Positions 9,960 to 20,967 are shown, numbered from the stretch's first letter. The stretch: 64,000 nucleotides of DNA from Neptunicella marina (GCF_014270035.1 NZ_JACNEP010000011.1:49495-113494), one strand, 5' to 3'. Made by a program: numbers and translations. Notes: a model not told the origin generated them from the sequence alone.

Positions 9960-11538
9960 TGATACTTGGGCCACTTTGTTCAAGTTGCTGTGGAAAGTCG
10001 AGATTGTAGTGCAATCCCCGACTTTCTTTGCGCTGCATGGCACAACGAACAATTAAATCTGCCACGGTGACCAGATTACGCAATTCGAGCAGGTTATTAC
10101 TGACTCTGAAATTGGCGTAATAATCATGGATTTCCTGTTTTAGCAGCTCAATACGACGCGCAGCTCGTTCCAGTCTTTTGGTGGTGCGTACTATACCCAC
10201 ATAGTCCCACATAAAGAGCCTGAGCTCATGCCAGTTATGCTGGATTACCACTTCTTCGTCTGAGTTGGTTACCATGCTCTCGTCCCAGGGACGAATTGCT
10301 GGCGTATCATGAGTTTCATTCAAACGTCCGATAATGTGTTCTGCAGCAGCATGGGCAAACACAATGCACTCTAATAGTGAATTACTAGCCATACGATTAG
10401 CACCGTGTAAACCGGTATAAGCGACTTCACCCGCGGCATATAGATTATCCAAATCGGTACGTGCATCGGTATTGGTGATCACACCACCGCAACTGTAATG
10501 TGCTGCTGGTACCACAGGAATCGGCTGGCGGGTAATATCAATTCCCAGTGAACGACATTTACGGTAAATGGTTGGAAAATGTTTCACGATGAAATCAGCG
10601 GGTTTATGGCTAATATCCAGATACATGCAATCCGCGCCTAAGCGTTTCATTTCATAGTCGATAGCACGCGCGACAATATCCCGGGGGGCCAGCTCTGCAC
10701 GTTCATCAAATTTGTGCATAAAACGGCTACCATCAGCATGACACAAATAGGCTCCTTCACCTCGCAAAGCCTCAGTGATTAAGAAGTTGCGTGCTTCAGG
10801 ATGATATAAGCAAGTGGGATGAAACTGGTTAAATTCCATATTGGCAACACGGCATCCCGCTCGCCACGCCATCGCGACACCATCTCCACTGGATACATCC
10901 GGGTTTGAAGTATATTGATATACTTTGCTTGCACCTCCGGTAGCCAGTGCAGCAAAGCGGCAGCGAATGACTTCAACATGCTCCTGTTTGCGGTTCCACA
11001 CATAAGCACCCAATATACGTTTGTTGTCATTTTTATCTGTTATCAGATCGATGGCGTTATAGCGTTCAAAAATATGAATATTCGGGTGGGTTACAACCGC
11101 GTCTACCAGGGTCAATTCTACTGCTTTGCCTGTGGCATCGGCCGCATGCAATATGCGGCGGTGACTATGGCCACCTTCACGGGTTAAGTGATATTGCTGA
11201 TCGCCGGCTGCGGTTTGCTCCTGATCAAAAGGTACACCGTAGCCAATTAACCATTCCAGACACTTTTTGGCGCGTGATGTGGTAAAGTGCACCACATCGC
11301 GGTCACATATACCCCCACCAGCAATCATGGTATCTTCGATATGAAAGTCGACAGAATCCTGCTGGTCAAAGACTGCGGCAATACCACCCTGAGCATAGTA
11401 GGTGGAACTTTCTGAGATAATGCCCTTACTAAGGACAATAACATTGCAGTGATCGGCTAATTTTAATGCCATGGACAAACCCGCAGCGCCGCTGCCGATG
11501 ATCAGAACGTCACAACAATGTTCAACAGCTTGATTCAT
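9949..11538 (-). CDS. nadB: L-aspartate oxidase
   Basis: 529 residues. A flavoprotein that oxidises L-aspartate to iminoaspartate, the first step of de novo NAD synthesis. Seen: the FAD-binding [11 protein letters not shown] near the N-terminus, [29 protein letters not shown], and [21 protein letters not shown] in the succinate dehydrogenase flavoprotein-like fold. It is divergent from rpoE, as in E. coli. Confidence 0.97.
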   Translation of the reverse strand: MNQAVEHCCDVLIIGSGAAGLSMALKLADHCNVIVLSKGIISESSTYYAQGGIAAVFDQQDSVDFHIEDTMIAGGGICDRDVVHFTTSRAKKCLEWLIGYGVPFDQEQTAAGDQQYHLTREGGHSHRRILHAADATGKAVELTLVDAVVTHPNIHIFERYNAIDLITDKNDNKRILGAYVWNRKQEHVEVIRCRFAALATGGASKVYQYTSNPDVSSGDGVAMAWRAGCRVANMEFNQFHPTCLYHPEARNFLITEALRGEGAYLCHADGSRFMHKFDERAELAPRDIVARAIDYEMKRLGADCMYLDISHKPADFIVKHFPTIYRKCRSLGIDITRQPIPVVPAAHYSCGGVITNTDARTDLDNLYAAGEVAYTGLHGANRMASNSLLECIVFAHAAAEHIIGRLNETHDTPAIRPWDESMVTNSDEEVVIQHNWHELRLFMWDYVGIVRTTKRLERAARRIELLKQEIHDYYANFRVSNNLLELRNLVTVADLIVRCAMQRKESRGLHYNLDFPQQLEQSGPSIIKP

Positions 11539-11692
11539 AATGTAAACTTGTCAGGTGGGTAAAGGGTGGAAAGACCACAGAATGGTTTGACATGGTATTC
11601 ATGTGCAAACAAATTACAATTGAAATAATCGCATAAATTATGGTTTTTAGCGGTTAATTCAGAAAAAATAACAAAAACCTTAAAAAATAATC

Positions 11693-11719
11693 GAACTAAA
11701 TGAAAAAGTCCGAGTCTAT
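11693..11719 (+). promoter_or_regulatory. Sigma-E autoregulatory promoter of rpoE
   Basis: GAACTA at 11693-11698, a 16-nt spacer and TCTAT at 11715-11719 match the layout of the E. coli rpoE P2 promoter (GAACTT, 16 nt, TCTAA). It stands about 60 nt before the rpoE start, consistent with self-activation under envelope stress. Confidence 0.75.
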
Positions 11720-11781
11720 GTTTGTAGCTTGCATGAGCCAGATGCAGTTTAGATAGAAGTTCGTAGGGAGTATTGGCTCAG

Positions 11782-12360
11782 ATGAGCGAGCAGTTAACCG
11801 ACCAACAAATTGTAGAACGTGTACAGCAAGGTGATAAAAACGCCTTCAATTTATTGGTTACTAAATATCAGCATAAGGTGAGTCATTTGGTCTCACGTTA
11901 TGTAAGAAATTCCGGTGATGTGGCCGATGTGGTGCAGGAAGCCTTTATAAAGGCATATCGTGCACTGGCTAATTTCAGAGGTGAGAGTGCGTTTTACACC
12001 TGGCTCTACCGGATTGCGGTAAATACCGCTAAAAATTACCTGGTTGCTCAGGGGCGTAAACCTCCCAGCAACGATGTAGATGCAGAAGAAGCTGATTTTT
12101 ATGACGGTAGTGATGCGTTGAAAGAAAACGCGTCCCCCGAAAGAACCATGATGTCAGATCAAATGGAAGCATTGGTATTTGACACTTTGGACAAGTTACC
12201 GGAAGATTTACGTATGGCGATTACCTTACGTGAATTGGAAGGCTTAAGTTACGAGGATATCGCTAATGTAATGGAGTGTCCTGTTGGTACTGTAAGATCC
12301 CGTATCTTCAGAGCACGTGAAGCGATTGATAAAGTTGTTCAGCCATTATTGGAGCGTTAA
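11782..12360 (+). CDS. rpoE: RNA polymerase sigma-E factor (envelope stress)
   Basis: 192 residues, nearly collinear with E. coli RpoE (191). Region 2 is seen in DVVQEAFIKAYRALANFRGESAFYTWLYRIAVNTAKN and region 4 in LRELEGLSYEDIANVMECPVGTVRSRIFRAREAI. The ATG at 11782 (MSEQLTDQ) is chosen by homology; a TTG nine nt upstream is closer to the GGGAG but adds residues the family lacks. Heads rpoE-rseA-rseB-rseC. Confidence 0.97.
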   Translation: MSEQLTDQQIVERVQQGDKNAFNLLVTKYQHKVSHLVSRYVRNSGDVADVVQEAFIKAYRALANFRGESAFYTWLYRIAVNTAKNYLVAQGRKPPSNDVDAEEADFYDGSDALKENASPERTMMSDQMEALVFDTLDKLPEDLRMAITLRELEGLSYEDIANVMECPVGTVRSRIFRAREAIDKVVQPLLER

Positions 12361-12373
12361 TCAGGATTTTTTT

Positions 12374-12985
12374 ATGACGCAGCAGAAATATGAAAAATTA
12401 TCAGCATGGGTAGACGGTGAAATTCATCACGATGGGCTGGTGGATGATCTGAAAAACGATGCTGAATTGATGCAGAAGTGGCAGGGGTATCACCTTGTTC
12501 GCGATGCGTTGCGTAAGGAAACACCGGACCAGTTAAACTTTGATATTGCAGCCAATGTAGCGGCAGCATTAGAGAATGAACCCACATTACTGGCACCTAA
12601 AAAATCAACCTGGCGTGACTGGCCTGTGGTGGGGAATGTTATTCCTTTGGTACGTAATGCTGGTCAGTTTGCTATTGCGGCGTCGGTAGCAACCGCGATG
12701 ATTATAGGTGTACAGAATTACAACCAGCCCAAAGATGTGGAAACCAATTTTGAATCCAATAGTGGTTTCAGTGGACTGGGTGTGCAGGGTGGATTGTCGC
12801 CCGTTAGTCTTGAGCAGTCCCGGGCGTTACCTCGTCAGTCAGTTCAGGAACAGCAGCGTAAAATTATTGCATTTTTAACTGACCATCAGCAGCAAATGCG
12901 CCGCAAAACCACTGAGCTTGAGCATAATAATCCTCAACAAGTAACTGAAAATGAAACCGAACAAGCTGAGGTTTCTCCCAAATAA
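12374..12985 (+). CDS. rseA: Anti-sigma-E factor RseA
   Basis: 203 residues. A single-pass inner-membrane protein whose N-terminal cytoplasmic domain (about 1-90, KLSAWVDGEIHHDGLVDDL) sequesters sigma-E and whose periplasmic part binds RseB; DegS and RseP cleave it under stress. A transmembrane stretch lies at about 97-115 (AGQFAIAASVATAMIIGV), followed by a Gln-rich periplasmic tail. The start at 12374, 13 nt after rpoE, follows TCAGGA. Confidence 0.94.
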   Translation: MTQQKYEKLSAWVDGEIHHDGLVDDLKNDAELMQKWQGYHLVRDALRKETPDQLNFDIAANVAAALENEPTLLAPKKSTWRDWPVVGNVIPLVRNAGQFAIAASVATAMIIGVQNYNQPKDVETNFESNSGFSGLGVQGGLSPVSLEQSRALPRQSVQEQQRKIIAFLTDHQQQMRRKTTELEHNNPQQVTENETEQAEVSPK

Positions 12986-12994
12986 GAAGTCAAT

Positions 12995-13951
12995 ATGTGG
13001 CGTGTATTTGCAGTAGTTAGTTTATTGATTTGTTCGGCAGCTTCGGCTGCCGATTTGCCATCTGAAGACAGCGCACAAGGCTGGTTAACTAAAATGGCAA
13101 CCGCCCTGCGCACCAAAAACTATGATATGTCTTTTGTGGTGTTGCAACCTCAATCAACCGTTGAACCTTATCGTTGGCGTCATGCTATTGTGGATGGCAA
13201 AGAGATGGAACATTTAAGTCTGTTAAATGGTCCTGGACGTGAAATGGTGCGTATCGATGATAAGGTCAGTGTGTTTGAACCCAATGTTCCGGCCTATTCA
13301 CAGCAATCAGATACCATTAACGGTCCGCTGCCTGCTATTTTATTTCGTGAACCACTGGATTTAGCTGATGCTTATAATTTTGTATTGGTGGGTCGTAGCC
13401 GTATTTCCGGCCGCGCGACACAGCAAATACGTGTTATATGTAAAGATAAAACCCGTTATGGCTTTAATTTATGGCTGGATCAGGAAAGTGGTTTATTGTT
13501 GAAAATGGATATGGTTGACCAGTCCGGCAAAATTATCGAGCAAGTGCAGGTCGCATCATTATCCGTTACCGAAAAGCCAGCGGATATTTTTCAGAAAATT
13601 GAAGAGGAGAAGCTGCCGGATATTGTTAATAACAGCATTGCGGCACTACCCGAACACAAATGGCAATTACGCTGGTTACCACAGGGTATGAACGAAGTAC
13701 GTCGCGATACTCACCGTTTATCGGTGACCGGGAATGTGATTGATTACATCCTTTATTCTGATGGGTTAGTGGATATTTCGGTTTATATTCAGGATGATTA
13801 TCCCGGAGAGAGTAATAAAAATCTTTATCGCCACGGGGCGGAAACCTATTATTCATTTCATCAGGGCAATCTCGAGATCACCGTCGTCGGTAAAATTCCC
13901 CCGCAAACAGCGGATCGCATGGCACAGTCTCTGGCCATTGAGGCAAATTAA
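12995..13951 (+). CDS. rseB: Sigma-E regulatory protein RseB/MucB
   Basis: 318 residues, the same length as E. coli RseB. A periplasmic protein that shields RseA from DegS and senses lipoproteins and LPS. Seen: a signal peptide with AXA cleavage (CSAASAAD), the LolA-like N-terminal domain (WLTKMATALRTKNYDMSFVVLQ), and the C-terminal domain (about 215-310) beginning near KWQLRWLPQGMNEV. RseC starts immediately after the stop. Confidence 0.95.
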   Translation: MWRVFAVVSLLICSAASAADLPSEDSAQGWLTKMATALRTKNYDMSFVVLQPQSTVEPYRWRHAIVDGKEMEHLSLLNGPGREMVRIDDKVSVFEPNVPAYSQQSDTINGPLPAILFREPLDLADAYNFVLVGRSRISGRATQQIRVICKDKTRYGFNLWLDQESGLLLKMDMVDQSGKIIEQVQVASLSVTEKPADIFQKIEEEKLPDIVNNSIAALPEHKWQLRWLPQGMNEVRRDTHRLSVTGNVIDYILYSDGLVDISVYIQDDYPGESNKNLYRHGAETYYSFHQGNLEITVVGKIPPQTADRMAQSLAIEAN

Positions 13952-14407
13952 GTGATTGAAGAATTAGCAACGGTTACGGCAGTTAGAAATGGCAAAATCC
14001 AGGTGGAAACCCAAATAAAAACCACCTGTGGTGGCTGTCAGGCCAATGATCACTGTGGTACCGGTATTGTTGCTAAGGCGATGTCTCCTAAAATGCAACG
14101 TCTGCAGCTTGATTGTTCATTGCCGGTAGAGCAGGGGCAACAAGTGGTGGTGGGTATTCCTGAGCAAACACTATTACTCGCTTCTCTGCTGGTGTATTTA
14201 GTGCCGGTGTTGATGTTAGTGGTTGCAGCGATTTTACTGCCATTAGCCGGATTACCCGAAGGGTTAGTGGTGTTGTTTTCGTTATCTTTTGCAGCAATAA
14301 GCTGGTTATTGGTTAAACGGTGGTTAGCAACACGCGATACTCAATTTGAACCAACTTTGATAAAAGTGCAGCCCAAAACAATCGATGTGCTAAACATTAC
14401 ATCATAA
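13952..14407 (+). CDS. rseC: SoxR-reducing system protein RseC
   Basis: 151 residues starting with GTG 13952 directly after rseB. An inner-membrane protein associated with sigma-E operons, with reported links to SoxR reduction and thiamine metabolism. Seen: a Cys-rich N-terminal cytoplasmic part (TTCGGCQANDHCGTG, a later Cys near 51) and two transmembrane segments at about 72-95 and 100-122. The SoxR-type promoter at 6746 makes the SoxR link worth noting. Confidence 0.93.
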   Translation: MIEELATVTAVRNGKIQVETQIKTTCGGCQANDHCGTGIVAKAMSPKMQRLQLDCSLPVEQGQQVVVGIPEQTLLLASLLVYLVPVLMLVVAAILLPLAGLPEGLVVLFSLSFAAISWLLVKRWLATRDTQFEPTLIKVQPKTIDVLNITS

Positions 14408-14600
14408 AATCGTCAGTACAATTCCCTATACTGTGTTCCATCGTTGAGAAACTTGCCAATATCGCATCACAATTGTTCAAGATAGATCGCAAATAGCCGC
14501 ATAAAACGGTAAAATCGCCAGCAATTTTTGTGTACTCAATTTATCCGTTAACGAGCAGGACAAAGCCTGCTGATTCACGGCGTTTTTAAGTAGTAGGTAA

Positions 14601-16412
14601 ATGTCAGATAACAACATGCAACTCAAGCACATACGTAACTTTTCTATCATTGCGCATATTGACCATGGTAAATCTACCCTGTCGGATCGTCTTATCCAGC
14701 ATTGTGGGGGGTTAACCGAAAGGGAAATGGCAGAACAGGTTCTCGATTCAATGGATATTGAACGTGAACGTGGCATTACCATCAAAGCGCAAAGTGTAAC
14801 ATTAAATTACACCGCAAAAGATGGCGAAACCTACCAGCTTAACTTTATAGATACGCCGGGACACGTTGATTTTACCTATGAAGTATCACGTTCACTCGCT
14901 GCTTGTGAGGGGGCGTTGCTGGTGGTTGATGCAGGACAGGGAGTTGAGGCACAAACGTTAGCTAATTGTTATACCGCCATCGATATGGACCTTGAAGTGG
15001 TTCCGGTTCTAAACAAGATTGATTTGCCACAGGCAGATCCGGATCGGGTCGCTGAGGAAATTGAAGATATCGTCGGTATTGATGCCATGGATGCCGTGCG
15101 TTGTAGTGCTAAAACCGGTATTGGTATTGAAGACGTGCTCGAAGTGATTGTAAAACGCGTCCCGCCACCGTCTGAGCCAGAAGGTAAAGAATTAAAAGCA
15201 CTGATTGTTGATTCCTGGTTTGATAATTATCAGGGCGTTGTCTCTTTAGTACGTGTTACGCAGGGTGAATTACGCACTAACGACAAAATCAAAATTATGT
15301 CGAATGGTCAGGTGCATCAGGCTGATAAAGTCGGCATTTTCACGCCTAAAATGACCAATACAGGCGTGTTAAAAACCGGTGAAGTAGGTTTTATTATCGC
15401 CGGTATCAAGGAGATCCACGGTGCACCTGTGGGCGATACTATCACTTTGGCTAAAGAGCCTGCAGATAAACCTCTGCCCGGTTTCCAGAAAATTAAACCG
15501 CAGGTTTATGCGGGTATGTTCCCCATTAGCAGCGATGACTATGAAGATTTTCGTGATGCGCTGGCCAAATTAAGCCTTAACGACGCTTCGCTGTTTTTTG
15601 AGCCAGAGAGTTCTGCAGCGTTGGGTTTTGGCTTTCGTATCGGCTTCCTTGGCATGTTGCACATGGAAATCATTCAGGAACGACTGGAACGCGAATACGA
15701 CCTTGACCTCATCACTACCGCGCCAACAGTAATCTATAAAGTTGAAACCACGCGTGGTGAGGAAGTGATGGTAGATAACCCATCTAAACTGCCACCCGTT
15801 AACGATATTGCCGTCATCAATGAACCTATTGTTGAAGCTAACATTCTGGTTCCACAGGAATTTTTAGGTAACGTTATTACCCTGTGTGTGGAAAAACGTG
15901 GTGTGCAAACCAATATGGCCTATCACGGCAAACAAGTGGCGCTAACTTATGAATTGCCAATGGCTGAAGTGGTGATGGACTTTTTTGATAAGTTAAAGTC
16001 AACCAGCCGTGGCTTTGCATCATTAGATTACAATTTTAAACACTTTCAAGTTGCCGATATGGTCAGGTTAGATATTCTAATCAACGGCGAACGAGTTGAT
16101 GCTCTGGCAGTGATTACTCACCGTGATAATTCAATCCGTCGTGGACGTGAATTGGTGGAAAAACTGAAAGACTTAATCCCACGTCAAATGTTCGATATCG
16201 CGATTCAGGCGGCAATTGGTAACCAGATTATTTCACGTAGCACGGTTAAACAATTACGTAAGAACGTAATCGCAAAATGTTACGGCGGTGACGTAAGCCG
16301 TAAGAAAAAGCTTCTACAAAAGCAAAAAGAAGGTAAAAAGCGCATGAAGCAGGTCGGTAATGTGGAATTACCGCAGGATGCCTTTTTAGCGGTACTTAAA
16401 ACAGGAAAGTAA
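14601..16412 (+). CDS. lepA: Elongation factor 4 (LepA) GTPase
   Basis: 603 residues. A ribosome-associated translational GTPase acting in initiation and back-translocation. Seen: P-loop [15 protein letters not shown]2/G3 region [11 protein letters not shown] and [14 protein letters not shown], then EF-G-like domains and the LepA C-terminal [24 protein letters not shown] 14601 is used; a second ATG five codons on matches E. coli more closely. Cotranscribed with lepB, whose ATG abuts the stop. Confidence 0.97.
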   Translation: MSDNNMQLKHIRNFSIIAHIDHGKSTLSDRLIQHCGGLTEREMAEQVLDSMDIERERGITIKAQSVTLNYTAKDGETYQLNFIDTPGHVDFTYEVSRSLAACEGALLVVDAGQGVEAQTLANCYTAIDMDLEVVPVLNKIDLPQADPDRVAEEIEDIVGIDAMDAVRCSAKTGIGIEDVLEVIVKRVPPPSEPEGKELKALIVDSWFDNYQGVVSLVRVTQGELRTNDKIKIMSNGQVHQADKVGIFTPKMTNTGVLKTGEVGFIIAGIKEIHGAPVGDTITLAKEPADKPLPGFQKIKPQVYAGMFPISSDDYEDFRDALAKLSLNDASLFFEPESSAALGFGFRIGFLGMLHMEIIQERLEREYDLDLITTAPTVIYKVETTRGEEVMVDNPSKLPPVNDIAVINEPIVEANILVPQEFLGNVITLCVEKRGVQTNMAYHGKQVALTYELPMAEVVMDFFDKLKSTSRGFASLDYNFKHFQVADMVRLDILINGERVDALAVITHRDNSIRRGRELVEKLKDLIPRQMFDIAIQAAIGNQIISRSTVKQLRKNVIAKCYGGDVSRKKKLLQKQKEGKKRMKQVGNVELPQDAFLAVLKTGK

Positions 16413-17336
16413 ATGGCTAATTATTTCTCAATTTTTTTGGTGGTGCTGACGCTGGCATGTGGTCTTATCTGGCTGGCGGATTCTCTTTTATGGGCACCAA
16501 AGCGCAAGGAACGCATTGCTCTGGCTAAAGCGAATGCCAATGGCAATATTGATGATGATACTTTGGCAACCGTGGCCCCGTTGCCGGCGATTGTCGATAC
16601 AGCGCAACAGATTTTCCCAGTGATTGCGATTGTACTGGTGCTGCGTTCGTTTTTATATGAGCCCTTTCAAATTCCATCCGGCTCCATGATGCCTACCTTG
16701 CTGGTGGGGGATTTTATTTTGGTGAATAAATACACCTATGGTCTGCGTGATCCGGTTGCACGTCATAAATTCCTGCAACTGGGTGAACCTCAGCGTGGCG
16801 ACATTATTGTATTTAAATACCCGGATGACCCAACGATTGACTATATTAAACGCGTAGTGGGTCTTCCTGGCGATAAAATTGTGTACCGAAATAAACAAAT
16901 ATTTATTAAGCCCGCCTGTCATCAGCAGGATGAAAGCAAATGTCCTGCGCTGGAGCCGATTGAGATGAGTTTTGAAGCCCGCGGTGAATTCTATCAGGGC
17001 ATGGTGCCGCTCGAACGTTATAGCGAGCAACTGGGAGAGGTCAAACACGATATCCTTAAAAATCCGGCCATGTTCCGTTCCGTCGAGCCTTACTACCAAC
17101 AAGCTGGAACACAAGCTGATGAATGGATCGTGCCTGAAGGTCATTATTTTGCTATGGGTGATAACCGTGACAACAGCCGCGACAGCCGTTTTTGGGGATT
17201 TGTACCGGAAGAAAACCTGGTCGGTAAAGCCGTCGCGATTTGGATTAGTTTTGAATTTGATCGTGAACCATCAAGCTGGGTGCCTGGCTGGATCCCATCC
17301 GGTGTGCGTTTTTCCCGGGTAGGTGGCCTGATATAA
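16413..17336 (+). CDS. lepB: Signal peptidase I
   Basis: 307 residues. An inner-membrane serine protease that removes signal peptides from exported proteins. Seen: N-terminal transmembrane segment (about 4-25), a second at about 68-85, the catalytic serine in PSGSMMPTL, the catalytic lysine in DYIKRVVGLPGDK, and GDNRDNSRDSRFWG. It is slightly shorter than E. coli LepB (324). Confidence 0.97.
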   Translation: MANYFSIFLVVLTLACGLIWLADSLLWAPKRKERIALAKANANGNIDDDTLATVAPLPAIVDTAQQIFPVIAIVLVLRSFLYEPFQIPSGSMMPTLLVGDFILVNKYTYGLRDPVARHKFLQLGEPQRGDIIVFKYPDDPTIDYIKRVVGLPGDKIVYRNKQIFIKPACHQQDESKCPALEPIEMSFEARGEFYQGMVPLERYSEQLGEVKHDILKNPAMFRSVEPYYQQAGTQADEWIVPEGHYFAMGDNRDNSRDSRFWGFVPEENLVGKAVAIWISFEFDREPSSWVPGWIPSGVRFSRVGGLI

Positions 17337-18020
17337 ATGGTTCAACGTACCGATTATCAGGTTTTATATAAGGTTTTGGGTTATTCGTTTAAGGATGTTG
17401 AAAACCTTAAAATGGCGCTGACTCACCGCAGCAACAAAGGCCAGCATAACGAACGGCTGGAATATTTAGGTGATGCTGTTCTTGGCATGGTGGTCGCCGA
17501 TGCGTTGTTTCATCGTTTTCCACAGCAGTCAGAGGGTAAATTAACCCGCATGCGCTCAACGTTGGTTAAAGGGGATACCTTAGCCGAGCTGGCAAATGAA
17601 TTCGGTTTGGGGGAATTCTTATTATTAGGCCCGGGTGAGTTAAAAAGTGGGGGCTTTCGGCGCAACTCGATCTTAGCCGATGCGGTTGAAGCTATCATTG
17701 GTGCCATTTATCTCGAAGCCGGAATGCCAGAGGTACAAAAGCTGATTCTGAGTTGGCTGAAAACCCGTATCGCTGCCTTAAGCCCGGATCAGCATCCTAA
17801 AGATTACAAAACCCGTTTGCAGGAATATTTGCAGGGGCGCAAGTTACCTTTACCTGACTATCAGGTGGTGAATATCAGTGGCGATGCTCATGAGCAAACC
17901 TTTGCCATTGAATGCAGGGTAACCGGTATTGAACATCCGATTAAATCCCAGGGAAGCAGTCGCCGTAAGGCCGAGCAAAAAGCCGCCGCCATTGCCTTAA
18001 GAGAATTGATTAATGACTGA
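17337..18020 (+). CDS. rnc: Ribonuclease III
   Basis: 227 residues. A double-strand-specific endoribonuclease that processes rRNA and some mRNAs. Seen: the signature [18 protein letters not shown] with catalytic Glu and Asp, the second acidic cluster [15 protein letters not shown], and a C-terminal dsRNA-binding domain (about 155-225, [20 protein letters not shown]...[15 protein letters not shown]). ATG directly follows the lepB stop; the 3' end overlaps era by 8 nt. Confidence 0.98.
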   Translation: MVQRTDYQVLYKVLGYSFKDVENLKMALTHRSNKGQHNERLEYLGDAVLGMVVADALFHRFPQQSEGKLTRMRSTLVKGDTLAELANEFGLGEFLLLGPGELKSGGFRRNSILADAVEAIIGAIYLEAGMPEVQKLILSWLKTRIAALSPDQHPKDYKTRLQEYLQGRKLPLPDYQVVNISGDAHEQTFAIECRVTGIEHPIKSQGSSRRKAEQKAAAIALRELIND

Positions 18021-18912
18021 CAAACAATACTGTGGACTGGTTGCCATCGTTGGCCGTCCAAATGTAGGTAAGTCCACCTTACTGAATAAAATCCTTGGAC
18101 AAAAAGTCAGTATTACTTCGCGTAAACCGCAAACCACACGCCATCGCATAATGGGGATTGATACCGAAGGTGCGCATCAGGCGATTTATGTGGATACGCC
18201 GGGATTACATATCGAAGAAAAACGTGCAATTAACCGTTTTATGAACCGCGCAGCGTCCAGTTCTCTGGATGATGTGGGTTTGATTTTGTTTGTGGTAGAA
18301 GGTACCCGCTGGACTGAAGATGATCAGATGGTGCTCAACAAAATTAAGCAATCTGGTGTTGAATGCTGGTTGTTGGTGAACAAATCCGACAACGTTAAAG
18401 ATAAAGCTCAGCTAATGCCGCACCTCAAATGGCTGGCCGAGCAACATAACTTTACCCATATTATGCCGATGTCGGCCAAACTGGGTAAAAACGTCACTGA
18501 GTTACGTGACATGGTGCAAAAACAGTTGCCGGAAAGTGAACATTATTATCCGGAAGAATATGTCACTGATCGTTCGTCGCGCTTTATGGCAGCGGAAATT
18601 ATTCGTGAAAAACTGATGCGCTTTACCGGTGATGAGTTGCCTTATTCGGTCACGGTAGAGATTGAGCAGTTTAAGTTATCCGAAAACGGTGTATACCAAA
18701 TCAATGGATTGATCCTAATTGAGCGTTCCAGCCAAAAAGCCATGATTATTGGTAAAGGTGGCAGCCGTTTAAAAACCATAGGTGCCGAAGCGCGTATGGA
18801 TATGGAAAAATTATTTGATAATAAAGTTTTTCTTGAGCTTTGGGTAAAAGTCAAAAGCGGCTGGGCCGATGATGAGCGTGCCCTGCGCAGCTTAGGTTAT
18901 GGCGAGGAATAA
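18013..18912 (+). CDS. era: GTPase Era, 30S assembly factor
   Basis: 299 residues. Binds 16S rRNA near its 3' end and couples ribosome maturation to the cell cycle. Seen: G1 [14 protein letters not shown]3 DTPGLH, G4 NKSD, and a C-terminal KH domain including [21 protein letters not shown]. It overlaps rnc. In E. coli recO and pdxJ follow; here pdxH comes next instead. Confidence 0.98.
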   Translation: MTDKQYCGLVAIVGRPNVGKSTLLNKILGQKVSITSRKPQTTRHRIMGIDTEGAHQAIYVDTPGLHIEEKRAINRFMNRAASSSLDDVGLILFVVEGTRWTEDDQMVLNKIKQSGVECWLLVNKSDNVKDKAQLMPHLKWLAEQHNFTHIMPMSAKLGKNVTELRDMVQKQLPESEHYYPEEYVTDRSSRFMAAEIIREKLMRFTGDELPYSVTVEIEQFKLSENGVYQINGLILIERSSQKAMIIGKGGSRLKTIGAEARMDMEKLFDNKVFLELWVKVKSGWADDERALRSLGYGEE

Positions 18913-18914
18913 AA

Positions 18915-19562
18915 ATGACGATTGAGCATTTAGCAGACATCCGACGCGAATATACTCGTGATCATTTAGATGAGACCATGTTAGATGCCGATCCCATGCT
19001 GCAGTTTGAGCTTTGGTTAAAACAGGCGATTGATGCCGGTTTACCTGATCCAACTGCCATGACTATTGCCACCGTTGATGAACAGGGGCAACCTTCACAA
19101 CGTATCGTTTTGTTAAAAGATTCTGGCCCGGACGGTTTTGTGTTTTATACCAATTTAGGCAGCCGCAAGGCACAGGAATTAAAACATAATAATAAAATCT
19201 CGCTGCACTTCCCCTGGCACCATTTGGAGCGCCAGGTCAAAGTGTGTGGCGTGGCTAAACCCTTGTCTGTGGCCAAAGTCAGTCAGTATTTTTTATCGCG
19301 TCCTAAAGAAAGCCAGTTGGCAGCCTGGGCATCACGCCAAAGTCAGCCGGTGTCTACCCGCCAGATGTTGATGTCTGAATTTAATCGCATGAAACAAAAG
19401 TTCGCTGATGGTCAAATTCCGTTGCCAGATTTTTGGGGGGGGTATCTGGTCGAACCGCATGAGATTGAGTTCTGGCAAGGTGGAGCTCATCGTTTGCACG
19501 ACAGATTTAACTACACTAAACAGCCGGATAATAGCTGGCAGATTACCCGCCTCAACCCTTAA
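18915..19562 (+). CDS. pdxH: Pyridoxamine 5'-phosphate oxidase
   Basis: 215 residues. An FMN enzyme that oxidises pyridoxine or pyridoxamine 5'-phosphate to PLP. Seen: RIVLLKDSGPDGFVFYTNLGSRKAQEL (FMN and substrate region), SRPKESQLAAWASRQSQ, and the C-terminal FWQGGAHRLHDRF...WQITRLNP. Two nt after era, so probably in the same operon. Confidence 0.97.
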   Translation: MTIEHLADIRREYTRDHLDETMLDADPMLQFELWLKQAIDAGLPDPTAMTIATVDEQGQPSQRIVLLKDSGPDGFVFYTNLGSRKAQELKHNNKISLHFPWHHLERQVKVCGVAKPLSVAKVSQYFLSRPKESQLAAWASRQSQPVSTRQMLMSEFNRMKQKFADGQIPLPDFWGGYLVEPHEIEFWQGGAHRLHDRFNYTKQPDNSWQITRLNP

Positions 19563-19570
19563 TTAGCACT

Positions 19571-20356
19571 ATGTTCGACAGTCACTGTCATCTGGATTTT
19601 GCGGTTTTTGATACGGATCGCGAGCAGCTGATGGAACGGGCGATTAAACAAGGCCTAACCGGTTTAATTATTCCCGGTACACAAGCACAGCGCTGGCAGC
19701 AGCAAATTCAACTCTGTGAGCAGTTAAATCAACAATTCTCACCTGACTTTAATTGTTATTTTGCCCTCGGGCTGCATCCTTATTTTGCTAAGCCAGAATC
19801 GCTGGCGCAGTTAACTGAACTGGAAACTGCGTTACAACAATATAAATCCAATGTGGTGGCACTAGGCGAGATTGGACTCGATCAGGCAATCGAGGTGCCT
19901 GTTAATCTGCAAACCCAGCTTTTTTCTGAACAGTTACAGCTTGCTAAGCAGTTTAAGCTGCCGGTTATTTTGCATCACAGAAAAAGTCATCATTTATTAA
20001 TGCAACACATCAAAGCCCGGCAGTTTAACTATGGCGGCATAATACATGCCTTTAGCGGTAGTTATCAGCAGGCCAAAGCCTATATTGATGAAGGCTTTAT
20101 GCTGGGCATTGGTGGCACTATCACTTATCCTCGTGCAGCCAAAACACGCGAGACAGTTACTAAATTACCACTGGATGTATTGGTGCTGGAAACCGATGCA
20201 CCGGATATGCCAATTAATGGACGGCAGGGACAGCGTAATAGTCCCGAATATTTAATCAATATCGCTAAGTCGCTGGCTGAATTACAAAATAGGTCGGTTG
20301 AAAATGTGATTGAACTTACCAGCGAAAATGTAGGGCGGGCGCTCAGACTTAACTGA
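19571..20356 (+). CDS. yjjV: TatD-family metal-dependent hydrolase, YjjV-like
   Basis: 261 residues. TatD proteins are TIM-barrel metal-dependent nucleases and deacylases. Metal ligands are visible: FDSHCHLDF at the N-terminus, GEIGLD, VILHHRKSH, HAFSGSYQQA and LETDAPDMP. The sequence resembles YjjV more than TatD itself (for example the GIGGTITYPRA...KTRETVTKLPLD region). Eight nt after pdxH. Confidence 0.9.
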   Translation: MFDSHCHLDFAVFDTDREQLMERAIKQGLTGLIIPGTQAQRWQQQIQLCEQLNQQFSPDFNCYFALGLHPYFAKPESLAQLTELETALQQYKSNVVALGEIGLDQAIEVPVNLQTQLFSEQLQLAKQFKLPVILHHRKSHHLLMQHIKARQFNYGGIIHAFSGSYQQAKAYIDEGFMLGIGGTITYPRAAKTRETVTKLPLDVLVLETDAPDMPINGRQGQRNSPEYLINIAKSLAELQNRSVENVIELTSENVGRALRLN

Positions 20357-20370
20357 GCAACAATAACGTC

Positions 20371-20967
20371 TTATTGCAGCTTGTATTTTATTTTGTAAAA
20401 GCCGCGTGTGACCAGAATACCCATTAAAAAAGCCAGAATAACCAGTAACAGTGCCTGATACAGAATTTCTTTCTGATACTGGCTGAAAAAAGCCAGCACC
20501 TGCTCACGTAGCAGCAGTACTCTCAAATAACCTATCACCTGATTGTCCTGATGAATATCCTGCACAAACACCAGCAAACCTTTATCCTGACTCGCAGAAA
20601 ATACGCTAACCATATCCGTGTCATTTTGTGAGCCGAGGATTTTTTGTCCCTTCTCATCAAATAAGGCGACGGAAAAAATATGCGGATCAGATTCCAGATA
20701 ATTGAGCTGTTTCTCGATACTTTTTAAATCTTTTTGTTGCAGTTTATCTTTGATAATTAAGGCATGTTGCTGGCTAAGGGTGCGCCCAAGCTGACTGGCT
20801 TGTTGCTCCAGCTGACGCTGATCCTGAATCACATTGTTCAGCCATAAATAGATAATGATAAAGGCCAGCAAAATCGCGATAGCAAAATTAGCTATTCGTT
20901 TAAAAATCGATAATCCACTGTGTTCCTGTTCGGCCTGCACCCGGCTGATGTTCGATTTTAGCGGCAT
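20371..20967 (-). CDS. ytjB: YtjB/Smp-like membrane protein
   Basis: 198 residues. Two transmembrane helices (about 23-43 and 170-190) flank a periplasmic domain of about 125 residues (VIQDQRQLEQQASQLGRTLSQQ... LLVFVQDIHQDNQVIGYLRVLL), the topology of E. coli YtjB, which also lies divergent from serB. The function is unknown, possibly sensory. The start at 20967 (MPLKSNIS) follows ACAGGA; an in-frame start at 21003 lacks a ribosome site. Confidence 0.8.
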   Translation of the reverse strand: MPLKSNISRVQAEQEHSGLSIFKRIANFAIAILLAFIIIYLWLNNVIQDQRQLEQQASQLGRTLSQQHALIIKDKLQQKDLKSIEKQLNYLESDPHIFSVALFDEKGQKILGSQNDTDMVSVFSASQDKGLLVFVQDIHQDNQVIGYLRVLLLREQVLAFFSQYQKEILYQALLLVILAFLMGILVTRGFYKIKYKLQ

